A program made the position numbers and the translations under genes. 64,000 bases of DNA, from NCBI GenBank assembly GCA_019096155.1, contig JAHCVI010000005.1, positions 3,420,468 through 3,484,467 on the forward strand, in the 5' to 3' direction. How positions within the stretch are numbered: the stretch's first letter is position 1; the number at the start of each line of letters is the position of its first letter. This document shows positions 1 through 11,212 of this stretch, piece by piece. Source of the stretch: Staphylotrichum longicolle (lineage: Eukaryota > Ascomycota > Sordariomycetes > Sordariales > Chaetomiaceae). A model generated the notes under the pieces. It was given only the letters and a program-made list of their open reading frames with translations. It had not been told where the DNA came from and did not search any database.

Positions 1-14
1 CTGACATGGCACAG

Positions 15-520
15 GCCGCTGCAAAGATCTTGCCAAGATCCCCAACCTCTGGTGTGTCTCCAGCATCGACAACCTCAAGAAGGCCCAGCTGCTGGACAAG
101 TACCGCGGCGAGAAGATCAAGGCCGAGCCCGAGACGCAAAAGATCAACATCCACGTCCAGGTCAACACGTCGGGCGAAGAATCCAAGTCGGGCTGCGCCC
201 CCGGTGACGAGGTCGTGTCGCTCTGCCGGTCCATCGTCAACGAATGCCCGAACCTGCACCTGCTGGGCCTGATGACGATTGGCGCCATTGCGCGAAGTGT
301 GGCAACGACGGCGGAGAATGAGAACGAGGACTTTAAGCTGCTGACGGAGCAGAGGGATCTGGTTGTGAAGGAGTTGGGGCTGGACAGGGAGCTCGAGTTG
401 AGCATGGGCATGAGCGAGGACTTTGAGGGCGCCATCGCCATGGGCAGCGGCGAGGTCCGCGTGGGGAGCACCATCTTTGGGCAGCGGCCGGCCAAGTCGG
501 AGGCCAAGATTGTGGCATAA
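15..520 (+). CDS. YggS/PROSC-family pyridoxal phosphate homeostasis protein, 3' exon only
   Basis: Partial gene, 5' end outside the window. A 3' splice site (cag at 12-14) seems to open this last exon; the frame then runs to a TAA at 518-520. Visible family hallmarks are the IHVQVNTSGEESKSG strand motif, the LMTIGAIA segment and the C-terminal block LSMGMSEDFEGAIAMGSGEV followed by RVGSTIFGQR, which lines the PLP phosphate pocket in this family. The PLP-binding lysine lies in the missing N-terminal half. Members (yeast YBL036C, human PLPBP) bind PLP and buffer it without known catalysis; the cytosol or mitochondrion is the usual site. The family call is firm; the exact exon start is less so. 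Confidence 0.9.
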
Positions 521-1458
521 CCAAGCGACCAGGTAACGTTATGGCAATGACCCGGTTCACCCTGTGCGCGCAAAGATTCTTCGCTTTTTTGAGAGAAGGT
601 TGGCTTTGAGACTCGAGTGAAATTTCGAGAAGAGCGTCGTTGAAAGGCCCCTTTCTCTCCCCTTGCATTGCGAAGGGGTTTGAGTGGCAATCTTTCAAGT
701 TGAAGAGAATCCTACAAACCCGGAATTTTTAGTCCCAGATATTTGCGTATTCAGTTGTCAATAATTCCCCATCGTCAACAGCTCATGCATGATGCAGATG
801 CAGATGCAGATGCAACACTCTCTGCGCCTACTTGGTACAGTACCACTGTGACGAGGAAGTGGACCTGAAAGCTGAGCCGGGACTTGGGGCTTGGGACTTG
901 GGACTGGGAGGGTCGCCTATCGATAACGGGTGCTCCCGCCCAGCCCGTGCTTTCCTGGAGGGGTGGCAGGGGTAACCCCAGTCGCGGCCACCGCGTTGCT
1001 TGGGGAACCCAAACAATCAACAAGAAAGACAGGGCAGTGGCAGGCAATTGGCTCACAGGGCGCCAACGCAGGGCTCAAATCAGGGTCTGGACATGAAGTC
1101 GTTGTTTGCAGCTCCCATCCCATCTCCCCTCCTCCCTCAGCTGTCTTAACAAGACCTCGTTATACCCTGCAGAGGCATGTCCAGCATTGCTTTGGCTTGA
1201 ACCTTCAAGTTTGCGACTTGTGGTGTTTTTTTTGTTTGGCTTTGGAGTCTGGGACTCGGAGTGCAGCAAGCCTCCCTTTTGACCTTTTGACACTCAAAGT
1301 GCAAGACTACCTTACGACTCGACACAGCAGACCCGCATCCCATCATCGCATTCCAGCGATCATCACATTCCACCCGGAGCTTGGTTGCCTCCCACCACCA
1401 CCACTCCGCATAAACACACAAACTCACACACTACACATCCGACATTGCCACCATCGCA
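521..1458. other. Intergenic region upstream of the giant coiled-coil gene
   Basis: This 938-base gap should hold the terminator of the PLP protein and the promoter and 5' leader of the coiled-coil gene. There is a short GATGCA repeat near 789-813. Open frames here have no recognisable domain and poor codon use. I see no gene. Confidence 0.6.
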
Positions 1459-4400
1459 ATGCCCGCCATCGAGAGGGATGCCCCTCGAGATATGGACCGG
1501 CCGCTGAAACACCAGCATTCCGGATCCATCGATCACGGCCGTGCCCTGGTCCCCATGTATGTCATCATGTCTAATTTCCCGTCTTCCCCAGCACCTCCAC
1601 TCCCACAAAGCACCATGACCATGTCGACTATGTCATGTCAGCCCTTTGGCGTACGCTAATGAGGAACAGGTGGGACAGCTCCGACCCCGAGCGGGCTCCG
1701 CCCCCGCTCCCTCTGAACCCGCAGTCGCCCGGCGTCTCGCGCACCGGGACGTCAACCGCGATCCAGTCGGCCCATGCTGCCATGGCTGAGAAGGCCCGTG
1801 AGAGCGCCGCACTGGTGCCGCATCTGGCGAAGCGCATCGCCGACACCTCTCCAGAACGCCCTGCCCTGCGGCCCTCCTCCCACCGCCGCATGGAGTCCCT
1901 CCAGCCCTCCTCGGTCAAGGATATGAGCCTGATGATCGAGGCGGGCCGTGATTCTCTCCAGTCCACACCGCGATCCCCCGAGAAGCTGGACAGGCCAACG
2001 ACGCCACAGAGGAAAGACACCCGTGACATCTTCACGGAGCCAAAGGAGGACAAGCAGGAACGGTCAACCGCTGGCACGCCCACACCCGGCCCCAGTTTGA
2101 CTCCCATTATCCGCCCCACCGCCGTACGGCGGCCTCATCAGAGCATCCTCGGGGAAAACACCCCCCCTCAGTCGGCAACCATGCTGGCGCTCCAGAACAT
2201 GAGCACCCAGAGCGCCGCTAGCACACCCGCCCCAAAGGAGCCCGAGACTCCGCTGGCCAACATCACCAATGGCTCCAAAGCCTTGGTTAAGACGGCCCGT
2301 CGATTGACGCCTTGTCTCACCAGATTCTCACCTTGACCGATATCGCAACCACACTCCAAAAGGAAATGTCGCTGCTCAGCAGGCGGAGCAGAGACAATGC
2401 CACGGATCTGCTGAGCCTGAAGGAAGCCACCAATTCCCGCGACGAAGACATCCGGAAGAGCTCCGGGAACTCATCACCGACGTCAAGACACGTCCCTCCG
2501 CTACCCGAGACCCGTATGGCGGGCCTCTGCTTCTAGAGGGCAGACATCTCCAGCCTGGGTCTCCAACTCAGACGTCAAAGTCGGCACGTCCATTCTCGCT
2601 GCCGCGAATACCTTCCCCAACCAGCTTTGCCGCGTCGTTTGACCGCGAGTCTCTGCTAAGCACCCCGTCTCTCATCTCCGACACCTCCTCGCCCGCCACC
2701 GTTGCCCTCCTCGAGAAGATCATCCGTGAAATGGGCACCAAGGAAGGCCAGGAGACACTGCTCAATCGCCTTACCGATCTCGCCGACAGGCTCTCTGGCA
2801 TGGCGACGGCCGGGAAGGTGGAGGAGCTCGCTCGGTTTGTCAAATCCAACCAACAGCACGCCGTTGTCCCTGCCGCCAGCGGAGGCAGAGGCGGAGGCGG
2901 CGATGGTGGCATCCGAGACCGCAACTGGAGTTTTGGTGACGATGATGACATGTCGCAGCGAGGGGCTCTCGACTTTCTTCACGCAGCCGCCTCCGCTTCT
3001 CAGACCTCACGGATGCTCCCGGGCCAAGAAGGCCGCGCTGAGCGGAGCGCCGATGTCCTCAATGACGACGTCCTGAAGGCTATTCGTGGTGTCAAGGATA
3101 GCGTCGCCCAAGGAGGCGGCCTCACCGCCGAAGTCAAGGCTCTTGTCAGGGAGCTCCGTGGCGAGGTCCTTGGCATGGGCCGCGAGATTGGCCGGAGACT
3201 GGACGAAGTCGCCGAGAAGAACGCGGGCCAGCCTGAGGCTGTGACCAAGGCCGAGATGACCAAGGTCGTCGAGGAGGGTCTGTCCGACATGAGCCTGCAG
3301 ATGAACAGCCTTCTCCGCGAGCACCGCCGCCAATCGGCCGCTGCGATTGCCGCCCGCGAGTGCTCAATCGACTACAAGGAGATCTACAACAGCATGCGCA
3401 CCGCCCTCAAGGAAACGCAGGCAGCCAAGCCCCGTACTCCCGAGCTCCGCAGAGAAGACGTTATCCATGCGGTCAAGGACGCCTGGGAGAAGTACAAGCC
3501 CGAGATCGAGATTCAGCAGATCGGCCTCGAGCGGGATGAAGTCCTTGCCTGCTTGCAGGAGGGCCTCCGCGCTTATGCCCCGCGTGATGAACGGCCTCCC
3601 GGCGCTACGAGTGAAGAGGTCTTCCAGGCCGTCATGGAAGGCCTCAAGCATTACAAGCCCCCTAAGATCGAGATTCCCGCCGCTCTGTCAAGAGACGAGA
3701 TTCTTGACGCCGTCCGCGAATGCTTGGAAGAATTTGAGTTCCCCGTCGCTCCATCAGCCATGGGCCCCGAGGTCACTCGAGAAGACATGTTGGATGCCGT
3801 TAAGGAGGGCCTTCAATCCTTCGACTTCCCTCTTCCCACGCAAGCGCCTTCCGCGTCAAACCTCACACGGGACGATGTGCTTGACGCCGTCAACCAGGGC
3901 CTGCAGTCGATTGACTTTTCCGCCGTTTCCTCGAACGCCTTGGTCCCCCAGTCTGTGTCAAAGGGGGACGTGTCAGATGCCGTCAAGTCGGGGCTCAAGT
4001 CCCTCGACCTGTCATCGGATATTATGGATGCCGTCAAGGAGGGGCTCGACGGTTCCGATCTTCCGACCAATGTCATGCATGCCGTCATGCAAGGGCTCCA
4101 GTCCTTCGACTTCTCCGCGGCCGTCTCCACCGCCATCCCTCGGCCCGATCTCTCCAGGGTCGATGTGGCAGACGCGGTCAAGGAAGGGATCGAGTGCCTC
4201 GACCTCAACAACAGCATCACCCAGGCTGTCCAGCAGTCTCTGAAAGGCTTCGACTTTTCCTCGGCCTATTCGTCTGCCTTGGTCCCACGCGCCGCTGACG
4301 TCCCCCCAGTGGATGTGGCCGATGCTGTCAAGGAGGGGCTGAAGTCGGTCGACCTCTCCAAGGACGTCACCGAGGCAGTCAAGAAGGCGCTGGAAGGGTT

Positions 4401-7400
4401 TGACTTTTCTACCTTTTCTTCTGCTCTGGTTCCTCGGCCAGACTTGTCTCGCGTTGATGTCGTTGACGCAGTTAAGGAGGGTCTTGATACCGTTGATCTC
4501 TCTCGGGATGTTGCGGACGCGGTGAAGCGGGTGCTAGAGACCTTTGACTTCCCCACATCCACCGCGCCCGATGTGACCCGGTCCGACCTGTCTCGTGTTG
4601 ATGTGATCGACGCCGTCAAGGAAGGGTTGGACTCATTTGATCTCTCTGCCGACCTTGGAGGGGTGGTGAGAAAGGAGCTCGAGTCCTTTGACTTCTCCGC
4701 GGTTCAATCCACTGCCCTAGTCGCTCAAGGGGGCAACAACGACGATGTCATTCAGCGTCTCCAGGAGATCAAGAGCTTTCTGCAAGCCGAGATCAAGGCC
4801 GCCTCAGAAGAAACCAAGCAGAATGCTGCAGCCAACGTCCTGGACACTGAGAGGATTCTTGACGCAACCAAGGATGGATTCGAGAATCTGCGTCAAGACA
4901 TTGAAGACTACGTCGACCGAGCCAAGGAGGACTCTGGCCCGGAGGGTGTGACGGACGAGCTCCTTCGCACTCTTGACAGCTTCCGCGATGAACTGGCCGA
5001 GCTTGTCACGCGATCGTCCGACAGCTCCAGAGCGATGCTCAAGGAAGAACTCGAGGCGCTTCGGGACACGGTCAACTCGTCCATGGTTCCAGCCCTGCCT
5101 CAATCAGGCAATAACAAGGAGATTCTCGAGGCCCTCCACGACGGACTCGGCAGCATCCGGTCAGAGATCGGCACACGACCCATCGCTGGTCTCACTGAGA
5201 TTCTGGATGCATTGCAAGAGGGTCTCGGCGACATCCGAACGAGCATCAACAACCTTCGTGACAAGCCCGCGGATCTGACTGCCAATGACGAGATCCTCGA
5301 TGCGCTCAAGGAGGGCTTGGACACTGTTCGGTCTGAGATTGACACCCTTCGTGAGGAAACCAGGAATGACCGGGCCTTGGCGACCATCGACGACAACTCT
5401 AATGCCGTGGTGCCCGCTGAGCAGATGGTGAAGCATGACGACATCAAGAACCTCGAAGTTCTGATCACGCAACTCGGCGTCAAGGTTGAGGCCATGGAAT
5501 CAGCGCCGAAGCCTACAGTTACGTCCCTCTCAAAGGAAGACCTCGCCGATATGGAGAAGACCCTCCACGATGTCGCTGCATCTGTCGCAGGAATGCCCAA
5601 TCGGGAACCCTTTGAGGTTCTGGAGGAGAGCATCCGCAAGATTCAGCAGACCGTCGACGAGTTGGCAACGAAAGAGGCAGCTGCCCCTCCCCCTCCGCCT
5701 GAGCGATCAAGCACGGATCCGGCCTCGAGGGAGGACGTCGAAGCCATCGAGACAATTCTTCGCAACACCAAATCCCGCCTCGACGATCTCATCGACGGCG
5801 AGCAGGCTGTCCGCAAGGACCACATCGACACCCTCGAGACTATGGTTCTCGAAGCCCGGGAGAGTGTCAGCGGTATCGCGTCGCAGTTCGATGGCATCTC
5901 GCGCAAGGAGCACATCGACGCTCTGGAGGCGTTGCTCCTCGAGACCCGGGAGAGCCTCGGCGGTGTTGCTACGCAGATGGATGTTCTCTCTCGCAAGGAG
6001 GATGTTGCCATGGTCGAGTCGCTGGTCACCCAGATTATTGGGGCTTTTGACGAGATGAAGGAGCGCCACGAGAAGGCTCTTGAAGATCCCGAAAAGATTA
6101 CCAAGACCGATGTCGAGGCCGTCGAAGCGGTGTGCATCGACACGAAATCCCTCATCGAGCACATCCAGAAGGTTGACCTCGTGAGCCTACCCTCAAAGGA
6201 GGATGTCGAGGCACTGGAGATTCGTCTTGGAGATCTCAAGGAACGTCTTGATGCGCATGCAGATGCCAGTGCCAAGGCGTCTGAGGAGCGCCAGGCCGAG
6301 ACTGTTGGCGTCGGTCTAACCGTGACAGAGGTCAAGACTCTGCTCGAGGAGTTCCAGACCCTCGTGAGGTCGAAGCTCGAAGACGGCGCACGCGGTATCG
6401 ACTCCATTCATACCCTTCTCGACACCCTCAGCGAGAACGTCCAAAAGAACGACAGCATTAGTGACGATGTCAAGGAAGTGCTCGACACGCTGAAGCTGGA
6501 GTTTGAGGACTCCAAGACTGGCCTTGTTGGCGTCAAGATTGAGCTGGACGAGAAGCTGCAAACCACTGCCGATGTGCTCCTTGCCAAGCTTGACGAGCGC
6601 ATGACTGAGCTCATGACCAAGCACGAAGAGCTCCAGCTCCTCCAAGACGATCGCGCCGCAAAGACTGAAGCAAGAGATGTCGAAATGGAGGCCGCTGTCA
6701 GCGGCACCAAAGCCATCGCCGAGGAGCTCAAGTCTCTTGTCGACACACTCGGCACTGCCGTCACCGACTCGATGGAGAAGATGGAGGAGGCTTCCAAGAC
6801 GGTCTTTGAGCGCGTCGAGGAGCTCGTCACCAAGTCGGACGAGAATCACACCGACGGAAAGGCCGAGCACCAACTGACTCGCGAGCAAGTCCAGGAGGCT
6901 ATCGGCAAGGTGGAGGGGCTTCAAGGTCAGGTCTCCGAGTACCAGCCCAAAATTCTCGAGACTGTCCAAGAGGTCATGTTGGTCTTGGCACAACACTATG
7001 AACACCTCAGGACGTCGACTCTGGCGATCCAAGAGCGGGTTGAGCATCCCTTGCTTCCGCCGCCACCTGAGAAATACGACGACACGGTTCTGATCGAAAA
7101 GCTCGACACCCTTGTTGGCCACACTCAAGTGGCAGACAAGGCGTTTGAGCATCTCGGCACCCTGGACCAGGTTCATGCCCAAGTCAAGGCCACTGCTGCG
7201 GAGCTCGCTGCCTTCCTCGCCGCCCAGACCCAGCGCATTGCCGATGAGCATGAAGACCGGGAGAAGACTCTTCAAGAGGCCACAATTGCGCTTGAACGGC
7301 GCCTCGAAGAAAAGGAGCAGGTCGAGTCGCTCATTGCCAGCCTCCGAGAAGAGGAGGCACGCATCAAGGAGAGCATCACGGTCACCCTGCCCGAGGAGCA

Positions 7401-9276
7401 GAGCAAGATCAATGAGCAGTTCTTGGTCAACCTGCAGACCGAGGAGGCCCGGCTCAAGGAGGCCACTACCACGCTCATTGAGGAACAGGCACAGCTCAAG
7501 GAGGTGTTCCTCAACACTCTCAAGGAGGAGCAGGCCCGCCTCATGGAGACGAATGTTGCCTTGAAGGAGGAACAGGACCAGATGAAGGAGACCTTCCTTG
7601 CAACCCTCAAGGAAGAGCAGGCACGGCTCATGGAGACGAACGTTGCTCTGAAGGAGGAGCAGGATAAGCTAAAGGAGGCCTTCCTGGCCAACCTGCGCGA
7701 GGAAGAATCCCGTCTCAAAGATATGAACGATGCTCTGCGCGACGAGCAGCAGGTTCTGAAGGACACGTTCCTTGCCAACCTCCGGGAAGAGGAGTCGCTT
7801 CTGAAGGAGGTTAACGCCGGTCTCCGCGAGGAACAAGAGCGTCTGCGCGAGACCTTCCTCGCCAACTTTAAGGAGGAAGAGCAACGCCTGCGGGAAGCCA
7901 ACGAGGCCCTGCGCCAAGAGCAGGAACAAATCAAGGTCACCCTCAAGGAGGAGCAAGAGCGCTTCAAGATTGAGCTCCTCGCCAACCTCATGGAGGAAGA
8001 GGCCCGCCTCAAGGACGCCAACGCCGCGCTCCGCGAGGAGCAGGAACTCCTCCGCACCGACTTCCTCGCCACTCTCAAGGAGGACGAGTCCCGCATCAAG
8101 GACAGCCTGCACGCGCTGCGCTCCGAGCAAGACAACCTCGCCCGGCAAAAGACGCGCCTCACCGCAGATCTTTCCTCCCTCGACACGGCCCTCCGCATCC
8201 GCCGCGAGGAGCTCCACGACATGGAGGCCCGCGCGGAGAGCTTGGAACGCCGCATCCTCGAGGGCGTCATGGACCACTCGCGTGTGCTGCTCATGGCCAA
8301 GACCAACCGCGCCGCGGCCGCCGCTGGTGGCAACGGCCGCGACTCGATGAGCCGCAAGCGCGTGTCGTCGTCGTCCCACAACAACAAGACCACAGAGACG
8401 ACAACCACCCCGACGAGAGCCAACCAAACCACCACCGCCGGCAAACCCCGCAGCGCCATCACCATGGCCATGTCGGCGCGGAGCAAGGCCAACAGCAACA
8501 CCCCCACCAACGGCGGCACCCCCATCGCCAACCGGCGCATCCTGTCGCTCAGCCAAATCACCAACAACGTCCCCGCCGGCGGCATGAAGCGGAGCCAGAG
8601 CGTTAGGACCCCCGGCGGTGCCGCGGCGGCTCGTGGTGGCGGCGCGGGCAGGGGCCTGCGGAAGAGCAGCTGGGCGTCGTCGTCGGTTCCCCCCGTGCCG
8701 GCTGTGCCGGCTATCCATGTGCCTGCTGCTGCTGCTGCGGTGAAGGGTTATGGAGATTTGGAGGGGGATGACAAGGAGAATGTTGTTGTTGGGGTGGAGG
8801 GGGATGAGGATGCTTGGGGTCAGTCTCAGCACGAGCGTGAGCGGGAGATGGGTCGGCCGGATATTGTCATTTCGGGCGCGGACGAGCAACAGGATGCCGC
8901 CGACCTGGAGCCGGTGGATGTGCTCGTCACGCCGTCGGTCGAGGGCGATGCTTACGAACATGATCACCGTGGCCTCGACCACGAGGAGGAGGATGATGAC
9001 CGGTTCAGCGATCTCGGTGAGACGGAGCGAGACGATGCGCGGAGTCTAAGGCGGTCGAGTCACGGTACGACGGTGATTACACCGGCGGACGAGCAGGAGG
9101 AGGAGTGGTCGGAGCATGAAGGGGGTGAGGGGTTGAGAAGGGAGGACGATAGTGAGGGCGAGAGTGATGATGTGGATGATGCGGCGAGTGACTGGACGGA
9201 GAGTGTGGTGGGCAGGGAGAGTGACGTGGGCATGATGGAGAGGGAAGGGAGCGTGCCCGTTGCTGCGGCGAGCTAA
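1459..9276 (+). CDS. Giant coiled-coil repeat protein (about 2570 residues), two apparent single-base frame breaks
   Basis: Exon 1 is 1459-1556, the intron is 1557-1669 (gtatgt..aacag), and the rest runs to the TAA at 9274-9276. The frame changes near 2294-2303 and again near 2455-2464; each fits one missing base. From 2731 the frame is open for 2181 codons. The order is a proline/serine-rich N-terminus, a helical region, about 16 degenerate repeats built on DAVKEGL..(S/T).DF (3532-4698), long heptad-rich coiled coil, eight to nine 29-residue Glu/Lys-rich repeats (7333-8151), a basic Ser/Thr/Ala-rich stretch and an acidic tail. It looks like a long structural or scaffold protein. No ATPase, kinase or membrane segment is seen. 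I do not recognise a named orthologue and assign no function. Confidence 0.75.
3532..4698 (+). repeat. In-protein repeat array, DAVKEGL..DF units
   Basis: About 16 degenerate units lie inside the giant coiled-coil protein. Each has a hydrophobic-acidic lead (RDDVLDAV, RVDVADAV, RVDVIDAV), then KEGL or a variant, then a short linker ending DF or DL. From about residue 400 of the open frame, units alternate between a DL ending (SVDLSKD, TVDLSRD) and a DF ending (GFDFS, TFDFP), which suggests a two-unit duplicated module. Each unit reads as one amphipathic helix plus a turn. Confidence 0.8.
7333..8151 (+). repeat. Tandem 87-bp (29-residue) coiled-coil repeat
   Basis: Eight to nine copies of a unit of the form LA.LKEEQARL.E.N.ALKEEQ, then five to seven more residues. 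The period is 29 residues (87 bases), which is one more than four heptads and equals two hendecads plus a heptad (11+11+7). Two neighbouring copies, about 7510-7596 and 7597-7683, are nearly identical at protein level (LMETNVALKEEQD in both) and similar in DNA, so the array may still change copy number. One copy near 7870-7980 is longer and breaks the register. Confidence 0.85.
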
Positions 9277-9592
9277 GTTAAAGTGGGATGGTTGGACGGA
9301 AGGGACATGAAGGACGTTCGTCTGTTTGGGGTTTTTCTTATGTTGTTACGATTATGATGACTTAGCTTGTCTATTTGAGTAGCAATCAGTCAGTCTGTGG
9401 CAGGGCGTTGTTAGGGGTACGATGGGACCGATAGGACTGTGATGGATATCTTATTTTTCTGTATGGATAGCTTCCAGTGATGAACATGAAATGAGTTTGG
9501 CTACGCCTTTTGTTTCCATTTCGTACATATTGTGTGCAACTTGACATACAACGCTTCAGATGATAAAAATTACATTTGTTATCAAACACATC
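9277..9592. other. Intergenic region between convergent genes
   Basis: A 316-base spacer between the 3' ends of the coiled-coil gene and the seryl-tRNA synthetase gene. It is more AT-rich than its neighbours and should hold both 3' untranslated regions. No gene is seen. Confidence 0.6.
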
Positions 9593-11212
9593 CTACCGAT
9601 GCCTCGGCCCAATTTTGTCCCTTCCGCCCATATACGGCCGGAGCACCTCGGGAATCGTCACGGTCATCTCGTTCTCGTCCCACCCGTTCTCCAGGATGGC
9701 CGCCAGCACCCGCGGCACCGCCAGCGCCGTGCCGTTGACCGTCCACGGATACACGAGCTTGCCGCTCGGCAGCTTGAGGCGGGTCGCCAGCCGGCGCGAC
9801 TGGTAGTCGGTGCAGATGCTCGCGCTCGTGACCTCGCCCCAGCCGTCGTTGCGCTCGCGGCGCGAGGGGAAGAAGGCCTCGATGTCCATCTTGCGGATGG
9901 CCGACGCGCCCAGGTCGGTCGCGGGCATCTCGAGCACCCGGCAGTGCAGGCCGAGGTAGGCCAGCAGCTCCGTCTGCAGGTCGACAATCTCGTCAAAGAC
10001 GTCCTGCGTCGCGTCCTCCTCCGGGGGCGTCCACGCGAACAGCTCGACCTTGGTGAACTCGTGCACGCGGTACAGGCCCTTGGTGTCGCCGCCGCGGGCG
10101 CCGGCCTCGGCACGGTAGCAGCGCGAGACGGCGACGCGCTTCATGGGCAGGTCGGCCTCGTCGAGGGTCGTGTCGGCCTTCATGCCCGCGAGCGGGATCT
10201 CGGCCGTGCCGGCGAGGCAGAGCTCTGGCTTGCCGCGCGCGGCGTCCTCGGGCGACTGGGCGACGGTGTAGATTTGCGTCTCGCCGTTGGTGTCGCGGGG
10301 CTGGAAGCCGCAGGCGCCGGCGATGTGGGAGTAGACCATGCTGGGCGGGCTGACTTGGCGCCAGCCGGCGCGGGCGGCGGCGTCGAGGGCGTAGTTGATC
10401 AGGGCCTGCTCGAGCTGGGCGGCTTCGTCCAGGAGGTAGTACCACCCCCATCCCGAGGTGGAGGCGGCGCCCGCAAAGTCGAGGATGCCGAGCTCGGCGC
10501 CGATGTGGACGTGGGAGCGCCATACGCGGTCCGAGGGCGCCGGGCCGGGTTCTGGGTGGTCGTTAATGTAGCTCATCACGATGGGTTCCTTGTCGGGGGT
10601 GCTGTCACTGGTGAGGTTGGGGATGGCGAGGGCGAGGCGCTGCATCTCGGCGTTGAGGGAGGTCTCGGCCTCTTCGATCGCGCTGAGATCGGCCTTGACT
10701 TTCCGGGCTTCCTCGAGCAGCTGTTCCCGCGAGAGCGAGCGGAAGCCGGCGGCTTCCTCGTCGGCGTCGTCACGGCTTGTCCCCGGGTCGGCAAGCTGGC
10801 GGCGGAGGAGGTTGCCCCGCTCGCGCAGGCCGCGGCCCTCGCGCTGCTTGGCCTGCCATTGGGCGAAGAGCTCGTTGATGCGGTCGGGGTAGGCGGCAGC
10901 GGCGGGGTAGTTGCGGTCGCGGCAGTTTCGGGCGTAGAGGTCTGGGTTCTGGCGGATGTGCTTGATGTCGAGCACGGCCTTGGGTGCTGTGGTCGGCTGT
11001 CGCGCGGCAGCCGGCTGCTGGTGTTCTGGAGCTGTAGACGCGTCCTGCCCGAGGGTCCGCGTGCTGTGATAGAAGGCGGATGGTGGTGTTTGGGGTTTCC
11101 GCAGGCGGAAATGGGCGGAAGCCGCAGGGCGTCTGAGAGAGGTCTGGACGAGGCATCGCAGACAGGTGAACGAGGTGAAGGGCCTGCCTGCCCGAGCCAC
11201 CGACGGCCTCAT
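9593..11212 (-). CDS. DIA4: Mitochondrial seryl-tRNA synthetase
   Basis: A single open exon of 539 residues; the first ATG in frame is at 11212. The N-terminus (MRPSVARAGRPFTSFTCLRC) is basic, lacks acidic residues and looks like a mitochondrial presequence. Next comes the helical tRNA-binding arm (about residues 75-180), then the class II synthetase core. Motif 2 is visible as RCYRAEAG followed by GLYRVHEFTKVELF, and motif 3 as TVNGTALAVPRVLAAILENG. It charges mitochondrial tRNA-Ser. The length fits the family with its presequence. The gene is convergent with the coiled-coil gene. I am confident in the enzyme; mitochondrial location rests on the presequence. Confidence 0.93.
   Translation of the reverse strand: MRPSVARAGRPFTSFTCLRCLVQTSLRRPAASAHFRLRKPQTPPSAFYHSTRTLGQDASTAPEHQQPAAARQPTTAPKAVLDIKHIRQNPDLYARNCRDRNYPAAAAYPDRINELFAQWQAKQREGRGLRERGNLLRRQLADPGTSRDDADEEAAGFRSLSREQLLEEARKVKADLSAIEEAETSLNAEMQRLALAIPNLTSDSTPDKEPIVMSYINDHPEPGPAPSDRVWRSHVHIGAELGILDFAGAASTSGWGWYYLLDEAAQLEQALINYALDAAARAGWRQVSPPSMVYSHIAGACGFQPRDTNGETQIYTVAQSPEDAARGKPELCLAGTAEIPLAGMKADTTLDEADLPMKRVAVSRCYRAEAGARGGDTKGLYRVHEFTKVELFAWTPPEEDATQDVFDEIVDLQTELLAYLGLHCRVLEMPATDLGASAIRKMDIEAFFPSRRERNDGWGEVTSASICTDYQSRRLATRLKLPSGKLVYPWTVNGTALAVPRVLAAILENGWDENEMTVTIPEVLRPYMGGRDKIGPRHR

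Noticed and set aside
2285..2322. A 38-base intron to explain the first frame break of the coiled-coil gene
   Set aside because: It is shorter than all other introns in the window, and a similar break 150 bases later has no possible intron, so lost bases are the simpler reading.
7272..8982. Two 437-codon minus-strand frames opposite the coiled-coil repeat
   Set aside because: They read the complement of Glu/Lys codons as Ser/Leu/Arg runs; the plus-strand coiled coil explains the openness.
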